Below are positions 5,751-13,715 of a stretch of DNA of 22,003 nucleotides, piece after piece. A model generated the notes under the pieces. The model did not search any database. It had not been told where the DNA came from and worked only from the letters and a program-made list of their open reading frames with translations. The stretch's first letter is position 1. Each line of letters starts with the position of its first letter. Source of the stretch: a virus; IMG/VR virus record IMGVR_UViG_3300009695_000392, positions 1-22,003 of that record; one strand, written 5' to 3'. The position numbers and the translations under genes were made by a program.

Positions 5751-6836
5751 ATGGAAAATACAATTCAAACTACACCCGAAATTTTACAAGTTGATGCTAT
5801 CAATGGTTTAGCCTTAACAACAAAACAAGCCATTACAGAAGCATTTATGCCTTTTGCGGTACAATTCGCTGAATGGAAAGAAAAAGCCTTGCAAATCGAA
5901 GTTAATGAGCCTACACAGGTAGAATTAATGAAACAAGCGAGCGAAGCAAGAAAAGCAATTAAAAATATCCGTAATCGTGCCAATGATGTTAAGGATGAAC
6001 TAAAAGCTGAATCACTAAAATACAATAGTGCCGTTCAGGAAGTTCGTAATAAAATCTGGGTAGCGTGTGAAGCGATTGAAGCGCGCCTCGAAAAACAGGA
6101 AAAATTCAAAGAACTTTATGATGCCAGAGTTTTAGCAGAACGCACCGCACAAAGAATGGATAGGCTTAAAGAATTTCCAGATGTTTCAAGTGCCATGATT
6201 TCAGGATTAACCGATGATATGTTTGAAATTACATTGACAGGCTTAATAACCAAGCGTGACAAGGATATTGAAGATGAACGTATTGCCGAAGAAGCCAGAC
6301 AAGCGGAAATTAAAGCGGAAGAAGCCCGTAAGGAAGCGCAAAGAATTGAGTTTGAGAGATTGAAAGCAGAGAACGAAGCAAAGGAACTTGAACTTGCAAA
6401 ACAGCGTGAAGAAGCCGAAAAAGAGCGCATAAAACAACAGGCTATTCTTGAAGCAGAACGCAAAAAAGCGGATGAACTGTTAGAAACTCAAAGGAAACAG
6501 GCAGCAGCAGCAAAAGCAAAACAGGATGAAATTCTTGCAAAGCAGAAAGCTGAGAACGATAGACTAATCCGTGAAGCCAAAGAAAAAGAACAGGCAGAAG
6601 CATTGCGTTTAAAAGAAATTGAGGATAAGAAAATTGCAGAAGAAAAGGAACGTATTGCAGCCGAAAAGAAAGCAGCTAAAGCCCCAGATAAAAGCAAGTT
6701 GAAACTTGCAATTGATGGTATCTATTTGCCTGAACCTGAATTAAAAGAACAGGAATCAAAAGCAGTTTACAGCGTTATCACTGCAAGATTTGAAGGATTT
6801 AAAACTTGGGCGCTATCACAAATAGAAACACTTTAA
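5751..6836 (+). CDS. Long coiled-coil protein heading the recombination cassette
   Basis: A 361-residue protein. Residues 1-120 are globular and helical, with a MPFAVQFAEWKEKA segment and a basic helix (ARKAIKNIRNRANDVKDELK). Residues about 165-313 are a nearly uninterrupted coiled coil of Glu/Lys/Ala with several long repeats. Residues 315-361 are a short closing domain (LPEPELKEQESKAVYSVITARF). In Bacteroidota phages, proteins of this shape sit directly before the annealing protein and exonuclease, as here (9 nt to the next gene), and recall DUF1351-type phage proteins. Its likely role is structural or accessory to recombination. It has no visible nuclease or ATPase motif. Confidence 0.7.
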   Translation: MENTIQTTPEILQVDAINGLALTTKQAITEAFMPFAVQFAEWKEKALQIEVNEPTQVELMKQASEARKAIKNIRNRANDVKDELKAESLKYNSAVQEVRNKIWVACEAIEARLEKQEKFKELYDARVLAERTAQRMDRLKEFPDVSSAMISGLTDDMFEITLTGLITKRDKDIEDERIAEEARQAEIKAEEARKEAQRIEFERLKAENEAKELELAKQREEAEKERIKQQAILEAERKKADELLETQRKQAAAAKAKQDEILAKQKAENDRLIREAKEKEQAEALRLKEIEDKKIAEEKERIAAEKKAAKAPDKSKLKLAIDGIYLPEPELKEQESKAVYSVITARFEGFKTWALSQIETL

Positions 6837-6845
6837 AACCAAAAT

Positions 6846-7538
6846 ATGACACAATCAAATCTCCCTACATTACAAGAACTCAATCAAGATTTACAGGTTG
6901 CTTTTAAGAATGATGCTTTTAATGCGCTTGTAAATAGTGAAGTTCCTACAAAGTGGACTAAGCCACACCCATTCGCCCGAAAGACTGTTATAATAGAAAA
7001 GGATGGTGTAAAATCTAGCGCAAAAGTACCGATTGAGTATTTGCCGATTGATAAAGTCGAATACTTAATGACAAAGATTTTCCAAATATGGAATGTAGAA
7101 GTTAAATCAACTCAGCAATTATTCAACTCTGTATCCGTATGTGTAAGGGTTCATTATAGAAACCCTGTGACGGGCGAAATGCAATACCATGATGGTGTCG
7201 GGGCGGTAGGTGTTCAAACGGATGCAGGGGCGAGCGCAGCCGACTTGTCAGCGATTAAACAAGATGCTATTATGAAAGCATTGCCGGCAGCTAAAAGTTA
7301 CGCTATAAAAGATGCGTGTGAACACATTGGAAAATTATTTGGCAGGGATTTAAACCGTCCCGATACTTTGGCGCACACTATGACATACGAAAATCCAAAC
7401 AATGCAGATCTGGTGGAACTATTTGAACTTAAACGTGAAAATATGAGTGCAGAAGATATTGCCAATGCCGAGCGGATCATCAATAACAAAGAAACCAATT
7501 CTTACAAAAAACTATTTACAAAACTTCAAAACTTATAA
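6846..7538 (+). CDS. Single-strand DNA annealing protein, Rad52/Erf-like
   Basis: A 230-residue protein likely to anneal complementary single strands in phage recombination. Residues 62-105 give the beta-strand core (YLPIDKVEYLMTKIF, VSVCVRVHYRNPVTGE). A Gly-rich turn YHDGVGAVGVQTDAG follows at 114-128. Then comes the family helix pattern in residues 134-170: an A-x-K-x-x-A-x-x-K-A-x-x-x-A stretch ending ACEHIGKLFGRDLNR, the counterpart of the 'A.TDALKRA...FG' helix in Rad52-type phage annealers (Sak and relatives). The assignment to the Rad52 superfamily is from this pattern; the exact subfamily is uncertain. It is followed 2 nt later by the exonuclease, the usual partner. Confidence 0.75.
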   Translation: MTQSNLPTLQELNQDLQVAFKNDAFNALVNSEVPTKWTKPHPFARKTVIIEKDGVKSSAKVPIEYLPIDKVEYLMTKIFQIWNVEVKSTQQLFNSVSVCVRVHYRNPVTGEMQYHDGVGAVGVQTDAGASAADLSAIKQDAIMKALPAAKSYAIKDACEHIGKLFGRDLNRPDTLAHTMTYENPNNADLVELFELKRENMSAEDIANAERIINNKETNSYKKLFTKLQNL

Positions 7539-7540
7539 TT

Positions 7541-8263
7541 ATGGAAACAATAAGAAATTCAAAAGTAAGGATAGGCAATTTTACATCTAGCGGTATGGGT
7601 AAGCTATTCGCCACTCCTGCTAAAATAAAGACCTATATCAAAGAATTAAACTTTGAACGTAAGTTAGGGAGGTCACTGACAAAAGAAGTCAGCACAAGGG
7701 ATATTGCGTGGGGTCACCTTTGCGAATCTTTTGTATTCAGCAATCTTTTAGATGAATCATATACCCTAACAAGCAGTACATCAATATTACACCCTACAAT
7801 AAAATCATGGGCAGGAAGTCCAGAGGGTAAAAAAGGTGAAACTGTCGTATATGATATTAAAGCATTTCAATTAAAAAAGTTCTGCGAGATTATCGAAACA
7901 TTTGAAACGAACGACCCAGAGCAATTAAAAGAGGAATTTCCGAGTGAGTTTTGGCAGCTTGTATCTAATGTTATTCTTTTAAGTACCGAAGAAAAACCTA
8001 TTATACAAGCAGAACTAATAGTTTATTGCCCATATCAATCAGAATTAGACGCACTTAGAAAGTTTGCTGATGAGTTAGACGACTTCGAGCTACAAAAGCA
8101 GTTGTATTGGCTCGCAGGGGCTTCTGATGAAGAAATGTCTTATGTAATTGATGGCGGTAATTATTCAAACATAAACAAGTTTCTATTTGAAGTTACCGAA
8201 AAAGACAAAAAAACATTGACGGATAAAATTCTTGAATACGAAAAACAACTTATCACGGTTTAA
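7541..8263 (+). CDS. YqaJ/lambda-type exonuclease, PD-(D/E)XK fold
   Basis: A 240-residue nuclease expected to resect double-strand ends for the annealing protein upstream. The catalytic series is visible: SSGMGKLFA near residues 16-24, WGHLCE with Glu62 (motif I), WAGSPEG with Glu95 where the family usually has Asp (SPDG), VYDIK with Asp105-x-Lys107 in place of the usual Glu-x-Lys, and FWQLVSN with Gln139. Both acid swaps keep the charge, so activity is likely. The length is close to lambda exonuclease (226). The C-terminal 80 residues are helical and end KILEYEKQL. The gene pair is the standard two-part phage recombination system. Confidence 0.82.
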   Translation: METIRNSKVRIGNFTSSGMGKLFATPAKIKTYIKELNFERKLGRSLTKEVSTRDIAWGHLCESFVFSNLLDESYTLTSSTSILHPTIKSWAGSPEGKKGETVVYDIKAFQLKKFCEIIETFETNDPEQLKEEFPSEFWQLVSNVILLSTEEKPIIQAELIVYCPYQSELDALRKFADELDDFELQKQLYWLAGASDEEMSYVIDGGNYSNINKFLFEVTEKDKKTLTDKILEYEKQLITV

Positions 8264-8288
8264 CAACAATCTTTTTAAAAAATAAATT

Positions 8289-8591
8289 ATGAACTGGTAT
8301 ATAGGACAAGAAATAGTGTGCGTAGAATTCCACAAAGAAGGATTTGTAAAAGAAGGCAATATTTATAAAATAAACGATATCAGGAAAGGATGCTGTTCAA
8401 ATGCAGATATTGATGTTGGTAAAAAAGACCCCAAAGACGCAAATACATACGGAACAAATTGTAGGTATTGCAACAAAACAATGAATAACGGTAGCAATAA
8501 TACGATTTGGTTTGACGAAAGTCGATTCGCCCCACTACAAGACATGACAGAACAGATTTCAGAACTTTTAGAACAAAAAATTAAAATTTAA
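8289..8591 (+). CDS. Small Cys-containing protein, likely SH3-like beta fold
   Basis: A 100-residue protein. Residues 4-32 (IGQEIVCVEFHKEG, then GNIYKINDI) look like the opening strands of a small SH3-like beta barrel, and the end (WFDESRFAPL) matches the closing strand of small phage proteins of this kind. Cys at 11, 35, 36, 58 and 61, including a C-x-x-C (NCRYCNK), could bind zinc. Function unknown; it lies next to a YopX gene, 3 nt away. Confidence 0.6.
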   Translation: MNWYIGQEIVCVEFHKEGFVKEGNIYKINDIRKGCCSNADIDVGKKDPKDANTYGTNCRYCNKTMNNGSNNTIWFDESRFAPLQDMTEQISELLEQKIKI

Positions 8592-8594
8592 AAT

Positions 8595-9014
8595 ATGAAC
8601 AGAGTAATAAAATTTAGAGGATTACGATTTGACACGAAGCAATGGGCTTACGGTGATTTAAAAATATTTGAAGGTGTAGAAATTGGCGTTGCGTTTACTG
8701 CATTTGATAAGGAAAGTGGGCATTACAACGATTATAAATATTGCGAAGTTAAACCTGATTCAGTTGGGCAATTCACAGGCTTACTTGATAAGAATGGTAA
8801 AGAAGTGTTTGATGGAGATATAGTAGAAGTTCCAGAATATGAAGAAATTGGTCATAAACTAATAGTTACAGGATTTATAAAGTATGAAATCAAATGGTAT
8901 GAAGATATATACAATTTTGTAGCAGTAGGGAATGGCGAATGGCTAAGTTTAGAAGATATTGAAGGCTGCCTAATCATTGGGGACATTCACCAAAACCCAG
9001 AACTTTTAAAATAA
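8595..9014 (+). CDS. YopX-family phage protein (second copy)
   Basis: A 139-residue protein with the standard YopX length and order: KFRGLRFDTKQWAYGDL at the start, VGQFTGLLDKNGKEVFDGDI (about residues 55-75) as the hallmark, then a variable strand region and the C-terminal IGDIHQNPELLK. It is a more typical member than the copy at 4746 and is divergent from it, so the two are more likely separate acquisitions or old duplicates than a recent copy event. Function of the family is unknown. Confidence 0.93.
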   Translation: MNRVIKFRGLRFDTKQWAYGDLKIFEGVEIGVAFTAFDKESGHYNDYKYCEVKPDSVGQFTGLLDKNGKEVFDGDIVEVPEYEEIGHKLIVTGFIKYEIKWYEDIYNFVAVGNGEWLSLEDIEGCLIIGDIHQNPELLK

Positions 9015-9019
9015 ACACC

Positions 9020-9301
9020 ATGATAGCCATATACATCTTATCGTCAATAGTTCTATTCTGTATTATAGCCTTAATATGGAATCATTACGACCTTAATAAG
9101 CGTTTTGAGAACACAATTTTGTATGAACTGTACTTCTTTGCCAAAGAGATATTTAAAGCGTTTTGGCGTGATATAAAAGCAGAATACAGAAAAAGAAACT
9201 ACTATCATATTCACAAGTATGAAGTGCCTGAAAAAGTAAATCATCAGCACGAAATAAAAACCATTCAACAAGGGTATAACCAATTTAAAGAAAATAATTG
9301 A
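9020..9301 (+). CDS. Small membrane-anchored protein
   Basis: A 93-residue protein with one N-terminal transmembrane helix (IAIYILSSIVLFCIIALIW, residues 2-20), followed by a basic, aromatic, helical cytoplasmic tail with many Lys, Arg, Tyr and His. The positive tail indicates N-out/C-in insertion in the inner membrane. It lies 5 nt after YopX and before the 170-nt gap. Candidate roles include interference with membrane functions or exclusion, with no direct evidence. Confidence 0.65.
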   Translation: MIAIYILSSIVLFCIIALIWNHYDLNKRFENTILYELYFFAKEIFKAFWRDIKAEYRKRNYYHIHKYEVPEKVNHQHEIKTIQQGYNQFKENN

Positions 9302-9471
9302 AACTATTTTAATTCCTGATACCCTTACAAAAGAAAATCAACTAAACGAAAAATGAAAAATAATCAACATAGCAGCATTGAAAACTTTTACTAAAAAAAC
9401 AGCAAAATACATTGAAAACACATGAACTTTAACTAATTTCCACATACAAATAATTATATATTTAACTCAAA
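9302..9471. other. AT-rich gap before replication genes, with a direct repeat
   Basis: 170 nt of very AT-rich, A-biased sequence between the early genes and the replication initiator. CATTGAAAAC occurs at 9376-9385 and 9410-9419, 34 nt apart. No convincing TAnnTTTG promoter is present, and the only short ATG frame (about 9352-9394, 13 codons) looks accidental. Placement just upstream of an initiator gene makes it a candidate promoter or replication origin region, without proof. Confidence 0.4.
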
Positions 9472-10122
9472 ATGCAAGGCTTTATATCGCTTAATAGAAA
9501 GATCATCAGTCATTGGATATTCAAAGATGACAAAAAATTCAAATGGTGGGTTATTATGCTGCTTGAAGTTAATTATACGGATAATAAATTTAATCTAGGT
9601 GGTGAGATTTTTGACATAAAACGTGGTCAGTCTTGTATTTCTTTAAGATCATGGGCAAAACTTCTTTGTACAACTCCTAAGACAGTACAGGCGTTTTTTA
9701 GATTACTTCAAAAAGATGGCATGATTACGACAAAAATAATTGGAAAAGGGAAACAAAGCACAACCCTTGTAAACATTGAGAATTATAACAGTTATCAGGT
9801 AGATGGTAAACGTGAAGTAACACGCAAAGTAACACACAAAGTAAACGCTAACTACCTACAACTTAATAAAGGAAATAAAGATAATAAAGAAATAATGTAT
9901 AGGGAGTTCGCCCATCTTTCAATTTCAAATGAACAGATCGATAAGTTGAAAGAACAGAATTTCACCATTGATCAAATTGACCATGTTTTAAATAAAATCC
10001 AGAATTTCAAAAAGAATACACAGTATTCAGATTTATACCTTACCGCCCTGAATTGGTTAAAAGATGATAAAATTAAAATAACACCTCAGCAGCAACCTAA
10101 TAAACCATTATTTATTCGATGA
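9472..10122 (+). CDS. Winged-helix replication initiation protein (DnaD/phage O-like)
   Basis: A 216-residue protein of the phage replisome-organiser type. Residues 1-40 (GFISLNRKIISHWIF, then WWVIMLLEVNY) and 50-108 form the winged helix-turn-helix with ISLRSWAKLL, TPKTVQAFFRLLQKDGMI as recognition helix and wing strands to NIENYNSYQ. A polar Asn/Lys linker follows, then a C-terminal helical part (residues 130-205) that includes DLYLTALNWLKD, a segment seen in Bacteroidota phage replication proteins. It should bind the phage origin and load the helicase encoded next, whose ATG overlaps its stop (ATGA). The 170-nt gap before it may hold its promoter or binding sites. Confidence 0.8.
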   Translation: MQGFISLNRKIISHWIFKDDKKFKWWVIMLLEVNYTDNKFNLGGEIFDIKRGQSCISLRSWAKLLCTTPKTVQAFFRLLQKDGMITTKIIGKGKQSTTLVNIENYNSYQVDGKREVTRKVTHKVNANYLQLNKGNKDNKEIMYREFAHLSISNEQIDKLKEQNFTIDQIDHVLNKIQNFKKNTQYSDLYLTALNWLKDDKIKITPQQQPNKPLFIR

Positions 10123-11786
10123 ACTATTCAGACTACAATATTGAAATTCAATCAAACAAAGTTAGTGGTGAGGTAACAACCCGTTGCCCGCAATGTTCAG
10201 ATGATAGGTCAGCAAAAAACCGCAAGGCAAAAGTATTGTCCGTTAATCTTGATAAACAAACTTGGTTTTGTCATCATTGCGGGTTTAAAGGTTTCCTTAA
10301 GCCTGACAAGAAAGTTGAGTACAAAGTCCCTGCATGGAAAAACAATACTGAACTTTCAGATTTAACAGTCAGGTATTTTGAGAGCCGTAAAATATCACAG
10401 GGTACGCTTAAGAGGGCAATGGTAACCGAAGGAATGGAATGGATGCCAAAGGCTGGTAAAGAAATAATTACTATTCAATTCAACTATTTCAGGGATGAAA
10501 AGTTAGTCAATGTCAAGTACAGGGGCAAAGACAAGGATTTCAAAATGTACAAGGACGCTGAATTGATTTTTTATAACCTTGATGGCATTAAGACAGTTGA
10601 TGATGTGTTTATTGTTGAGGGTGAAATGGATGCATTAAGCATTATGGAATTAGGGATAATGAATGTGCTGAGTGTCCCAAATGGTGCAACATTGACTAAT
10701 AATAATCTTTCATATTTGGATAACTGTATTGAGCAAATATTTCATAAAAAAAGATTTATCCTTTGCCTTGACAATGATGCCGCAGGGCGAAAACTAAGAT
10801 CAGATTTAGTTGATCGTTTGGGTATTGAAAGATGTTTGTATGTAGAGTTTGAAGGTGCTAAAGATGCTAATGAGTATTTATGTAAAGAAGATTTAAACAA
10901 ATTGAAAGCTGCGCTTTTATCCCCTAAAGAATTTCCACTTGAAGGTAGTTTTACTATATCTGATATTGCTGATGATATTGAAGATTTATATCATGTCGGT
11001 CTTGATATGGGAGAAAATACAAACATTCCCGGATTTAATCTTCGTTTTGCAAAAGGCTATATTACCACTATCACAGGTATCCCGAGTCATGGTAAATCTG
11101 ATTTCATGGATTACATTGCTTTATCACTTCATAGACATGCACAATGGAGGGGTGCTTTTTACTCGCCTGAAAATAAGCCTACACAGTTACACTTTTCAAA
11201 GATGGCACGAAAAATACTTGGTAAAGGTTGGTATGGCGAGGATAAAATGAGTTGGGAGGAGGTTCAGGGAGTTATGGGATACCTTGACAGGGAAATGTGG
11301 TTTATCAAGCCTGAAAACGATTTCACACTTGAGTCAATATTAAGATCTGTTAAACAGGTAAAAACAAGATATGGACTTGATTTTTTTGTAATAGATGCTT
11401 GGAATAAGCTGGAACATAAGAGGGATGGGAAAAGCGAAACCGATTATGTCAGTATCAGTTATGATTTGATTGAAAGGTTTTGCCAGCGCGAAAATATGCA
11501 CTGCTTCATGATTGCACATCCTACAAAAATGCACCGAAAAAAAGATAGTGAGGTTTATGAAGCCCCTACGTTATACGATATTTCAGGATCAGCTAATTTT
11601 TACAATAAAACTGATAATGGAATAACAATTTACAGGGACTTTGCAAGCGGTAAAACATATGTGCTGGTTACTAAAGTAAAGTTTAGTCATTGGGGAGAAA
11701 CATGTGAATGTGAATACTACTATGATGTAGTGAGTGGGCGTTATTATCAACAAGAGTTTTTAAAGAACGAAACATGGATCAAATAA
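10119..11786 (+). CDS. Bifunctional primase-helicase (TOPRIM plus DnaB-like RecA domain)
   Basis: A 555-residue enzyme built like T7 gp4/Twinkle. Zinc-binding domain: Cys23, Cys26 (CPQC) and Cys51, Cys54 (CHHC). TOPRIM primase fold: VFIVEGEMDALSIMELG with Glu168, and FILCLDNDAAGRKL with Asp218/Asp220. After a linker, the helicase domain has Walker A GIPSHGKS (320-327), YSPEN (motif 1a, about 348), Walker B FFVIDAWNKL (422-431), motif 3 MIAHPTKMHR with His467, and the DISGSANFYNKTDN segment (487-500) preceding the arginine-finger region. It should unwind the fork and make RNA primers for phage DNA synthesis. It overlaps the initiator by 4 nt and the next gene by 13 nt. Confidence 0.93.
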   Translation: MNYSDYNIEIQSNKVSGEVTTRCPQCSDDRSAKNRKAKVLSVNLDKQTWFCHHCGFKGFLKPDKKVEYKVPAWKNNTELSDLTVRYFESRKISQGTLKRAMVTEGMEWMPKAGKEIITIQFNYFRDEKLVNVKYRGKDKDFKMYKDAELIFYNLDGIKTVDDVFIVEGEMDALSIMELGIMNVLSVPNGATLTNNNLSYLDNCIEQIFHKKRFILCLDNDAAGRKLRSDLVDRLGIERCLYVEFEGAKDANEYLCKEDLNKLKAALLSPKEFPLEGSFTISDIADDIEDLYHVGLDMGENTNIPGFNLRFAKGYITTITGIPSHGKSDFMDYIALSLHRHAQWRGAFYSPENKPTQLHFSKMARKILGKGWYGEDKMSWEEVQGVMGYLDREMWFIKPENDFTLESILRSVKQVKTRYGLDFFVIDAWNKLEHKRDGKSETDYVSISYDLIERFCQRENMHCFMIAHPTKMHRKKDSEVYEAPTLYDISGSANFYNKTDNGITIYRDFASGKTYVLVTKVKFSHWGETCECEYYYDVVSGRYYQQEFLKNETWIK

Positions 11787-12034
11787 CATATCAAAAAGTA
11801 ATTGATTCGACTAAACCCGATTCATCAACTAATGAGGTAATAAAAACCTTATGCGAAGATTTGGGCGTTGAATGTAAAACGGTAGAGCCTTATCATTTAA
11901 GACTTTTCAAATTAGGCCGTTTAGATATGCACGTAATGACAATAAATTTAACCACCTGTACCGGCAATAGTTGGTTAATGGGCAATACCTTAACCCAAGT
12001 TAGAAATCAAATAATAAAAAACTTCACATTATGA
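11774..12034 (+). CDS. Small hypothetical protein overlapping the primase-helicase end
   Basis: An 86-residue frame that begins inside the last 13 bases of the primase-helicase gene and ends in an ATGA overlap with the HNH gene. It has a compact alpha/beta look, with an acidic helix (TLCEDLGVECKTV), a basic strand (YHLRLFKLGRLDMHV) and a C-terminal helix. This resembles small phage proteins of unknown function that travel with HNH genes. No catalytic motif is seen. Confidence 0.65.
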   Translation: MDQITYQKVIDSTKPDSSTNEVIKTLCEDLGVECKTVEPYHLRLFKLGRLDMHVMTINLTTCTGNSWLMGNTLTQVRNQIIKNFTL

Positions 12035-12426
12035 AAATAGATAGAATAAAAGTATATGAAAAATATCACGCCCATTGTGCTTATTGCGGAGAATTTATAA
12101 AAATGAAAGATATGCAGGTTGACCATATTATACCACAGAATGAATTTATAATCTACATCAAAAATAATTTTAGAGTTCCTGTTTTCTTGCAACATTTAAC
12201 CGTCAATGACTTAAACCATATTGATAATTTAAACCCATCATGCAGGGTGTGTAATAAATGGAAAAGCACCTTTGATTTAGAGTTGTTTAGAAGCGAATTA
12301 CAAGCACAAGTTGAAAGACTGAATTTGCGTTCTGCTAATTATAGGATGGCTAAAAAATATCAACTCATTCAGGAAAATATAATTCCTATAAAATTCCATT
12401 TTGAAACAATCAACACAATCAAATAA
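12031..12426 (+). CDS. HNH endonuclease
   Basis: A 131-residue HNH nuclease. The zinc ribbon is Cys16-x-x-Cys19 (CAYCG) paired with Cys71-x-x-Cys74 (CRVCN). The ββα-metal motif begins at DHIIP with His32 as general base, Asn68 lies in NLNPS, and CNKWKS closes the motif, matching the common phage 'NL.P.C..CN..K' form. It is short and has no extra DNA-binding domain. HNH enzymes of this kind act in packaging, as free-standing homing nucleases or in host DNA breakdown. Here it is embedded among small genes after the primase, and a NUMOD1-like gene sits about 800 nt downstream, which fits a homing-type history. Confidence 0.88.
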   Translation: MKIDRIKVYEKYHAHCAYCGEFIKMKDMQVDHIIPQNEFIIYIKNNFRVPVFLQHLTVNDLNHIDNLNPSCRVCNKWKSTFDLELFRSELQAQVERLNLRSANYRMAKKYQLIQENIIPIKFHFETINTIK

Positions 12427-12450
12427 TAAACAATTTTAAAAAATAAATAT

Positions 12451-12672
12451 ATGTTACAATATTCAGAATTAACAAAGTCGGTCTATTTTGTAGACTCAAA
12501 AGGCAAAAAACATGATGTCAGTAAAGATTTTTACAATATGATTATACTCAGTATAACGGATGGCAAAGAAATACCTGAATTAAATAATCATGTTAGTAAA
12601 TTGATAGGCATAAATGATATGCATGGTAAACAAATGGCTGCATTTGAAATCCAATTAACAAGAATACTATAA
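12451..12672 (+). CDS. Small hypothetical protein
   Basis: A 73-residue protein with beta-like opening (YSELTKSVYFVDSKGKK) and a helical remainder (DFYNMIILSI, then an Ile/Leu-rich end). No motif is recognised. An A-rich leader and an ATG at the expected distance support translation. Confidence 0.55.
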   Translation: MLQYSELTKSVYFVDSKGKKHDVSKDFYNMIILSITDGKEIPELNNHVSKLIGINDMHGKQMAAFEIQLTRIL

Positions 12673-12675
12673 GCC

Positions 12676-12972
12676 ATGAATTTGTACGCTAAAATTATAT
12701 TCCTGTACTTTAAAAAGCAATTTACATTCCGTGAGATTGTAGACTTTTTAAGTGAAGAATTACAGATGGAAAACGTCCGCGAAGCAATACCCGGTAGATG
12801 GATAGCTAACTATACACCATTAGGAGTAGTTCATCAGGTAATAGGTAATGAAGTAGCAGAGCATTATAGGCAGGGTGAATATAGCAAATTTATAAATAAA
12901 GACCCTGCAAAAAAGTTCAATGAAATTCACAATCAAAAACTTGACGAATATAAACACCAAAAAGTATCATGA
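12676..12972 (+). CDS. Small helical hypothetical protein
   Basis: A 98-residue protein, mostly helical and basic at the end. The N-terminal Leu/Ile/Phe stretch (YAKIIFLYFKKQFTF) is too charged to span a membrane. It continues FREIVDFLSEEL and later a polar helix (FNEIHNQKLDEYKHQK). No known domain. Its stop overlaps the next start by ATGA. Confidence 0.55.
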   Translation: MNLYAKIIFLYFKKQFTFREIVDFLSEELQMENVREAIPGRWIANYTPLGVVHQVIGNEVAEHYRQGEYSKFINKDPAKKFNEIHNQKLDEYKHQKVS

Positions 12973-13220
12973 AAGCCAAAGAATTAAAAAATATTTTAGA
13001 TAAACTATCTCCGAAACAATTGGAGCAAGAACTTTACATAAACATAGAAGAAACACCCTTAAAAGCTATATATAGCGTAGAGGTTATTAAGCATACGTAC
13101 GTGCATTATCCGGGCGAAGGAATATTTAGACATGGCAATAATGCGCAAGGTAGTGAGCCGTGTCCTCCTGAATGGGAGAAAGGAAATATCCATATTCATG
13201 TTGAAGAGATTAAAAAATAA
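12969..13220 (+). CDS. Small hypothetical protein
   Basis: An 83-residue protein coupled to the preceding gene by ATGA. The first 35 residues are a helix (ELKNILDKLSPKQLEQELYI). The rest is a His-, Gly- and Pro-rich beta-like segment ending with alternating Ile/His (GNIHIHVEEI). The local HxH could bind a metal, but no family is recognised. Confidence 0.55.
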   Translation: MKAKELKNILDKLSPKQLEQELYINIEETPLKAIYSVEVIKHTYVHYPGEGIFRHGNNAQGSEPCPPEWEKGNIHIHVEEIKK

Positions 13221-13238
13221 ATAACCTTTAAACTCATC

Positions 13239-13475
13239 ATGAATAAAGGACAAGTTGCCGTTAAAAGAACAGATAAAATCTATTGCTACGATTACAATAG
13301 TCATGAATTTATATGCTGTTACAAAAACATTCCAATTGCCGCCCGTAAGATGAATTTACATTATAAATCCATTTGGGACGTATTGGATAAGACCAACAAA
13401 AAAGGCAGAAGAAAGCACATCTTCCATTCGGTAACATTCAAATTCGTGTACTTAACAACTGAGAAAATAAATTAA
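13239..13475 (+). CDS. Stand-alone NUMOD1-like DNA-binding protein
   Basis: A 78-residue basic protein. Residues about 16-68 follow the NUMOD1 pattern found in homing endonucleases: YDYNSHEFICCYKNIPIAAR is the 'Y-d-x-G-x-F-I-x-x-F-x-S-I-x-E-A-a-x' strand-helix part, MNLHYKSIWDVLDK is the second recognition helix ('g-x-x-x-x-I-x-x-v-L'), and HIFHSVTFKF is the closing strand. NUMOD1 domains normally serve as DNA-binding tails of HNH or GIY-YIG nucleases. Here it occurs alone, 812 nt after a separate HNH gene. It may be a small DNA-binding regulator or the separated tail of a decayed nuclease. The assignment is from pattern recognition. Confidence 0.65.
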   Translation: MNKGQVAVKRTDKIYCYDYNSHEFICCYKNIPIAARKMNLHYKSIWDVLDKTNKKGRRKHIFHSVTFKFVYLTTEKIN

Positions 13476-13483
13476 ATAAAATA

Positions 13484-13711
13484 ATGAAAATAACAATCGA
13501 CCAACCCGAAGAGAAAACTCAAGACATAAAGTTCCCTTGCTTGATGAAGGGAGAGTTAACAAACGATATCTATTTAGTATTTAACAAGAGTACTGGGATA
13601 ACAATTAACAGTGAATTGTGGCCGTCAGGTGCTATGATATCTCAATCTATAAATATCTCATATCTAACCCCACTACCCAAAGGAACAAAGATAATTTTAG
13701 AACAAGAGTAA
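13484..13711 (+). CDS. Small hypothetical beta-rich protein
   Basis: A 75-residue protein with alternating hydrophobic strands (KFPCLMKG, IYLVFNKSTGITI, then SYLTPLPKGTKIILEQE), likely a small beta barrel or sandwich. No Cys clusters, signal or family. It is 8 nt after the NUMOD1-like gene and 4 nt before the YopX-like fragment. Confidence 0.55.
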   Translation: MKITIDQPEEKTQDIKFPCLMKGELTNDIYLVFNKSTGITINSELWPSGAMISQSINISYLTPLPKGTKIILEQE

Positions 13712-13715
13712 AACC

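Noticed and set aside
6116-6697. Minus-strand Ser/Ala/Phe-rich frames opposite the coiled-coil gene
   Set aside because: They mirror the Glu/Lys/Ala codons of the coiled coil, and their composition is typical of antisense shadows.
9352-9394. 13-codon frame in the gap before the replication initiator
   Set aside because: Too short, poorly placed against the next gene and explained by A-rich sequence.
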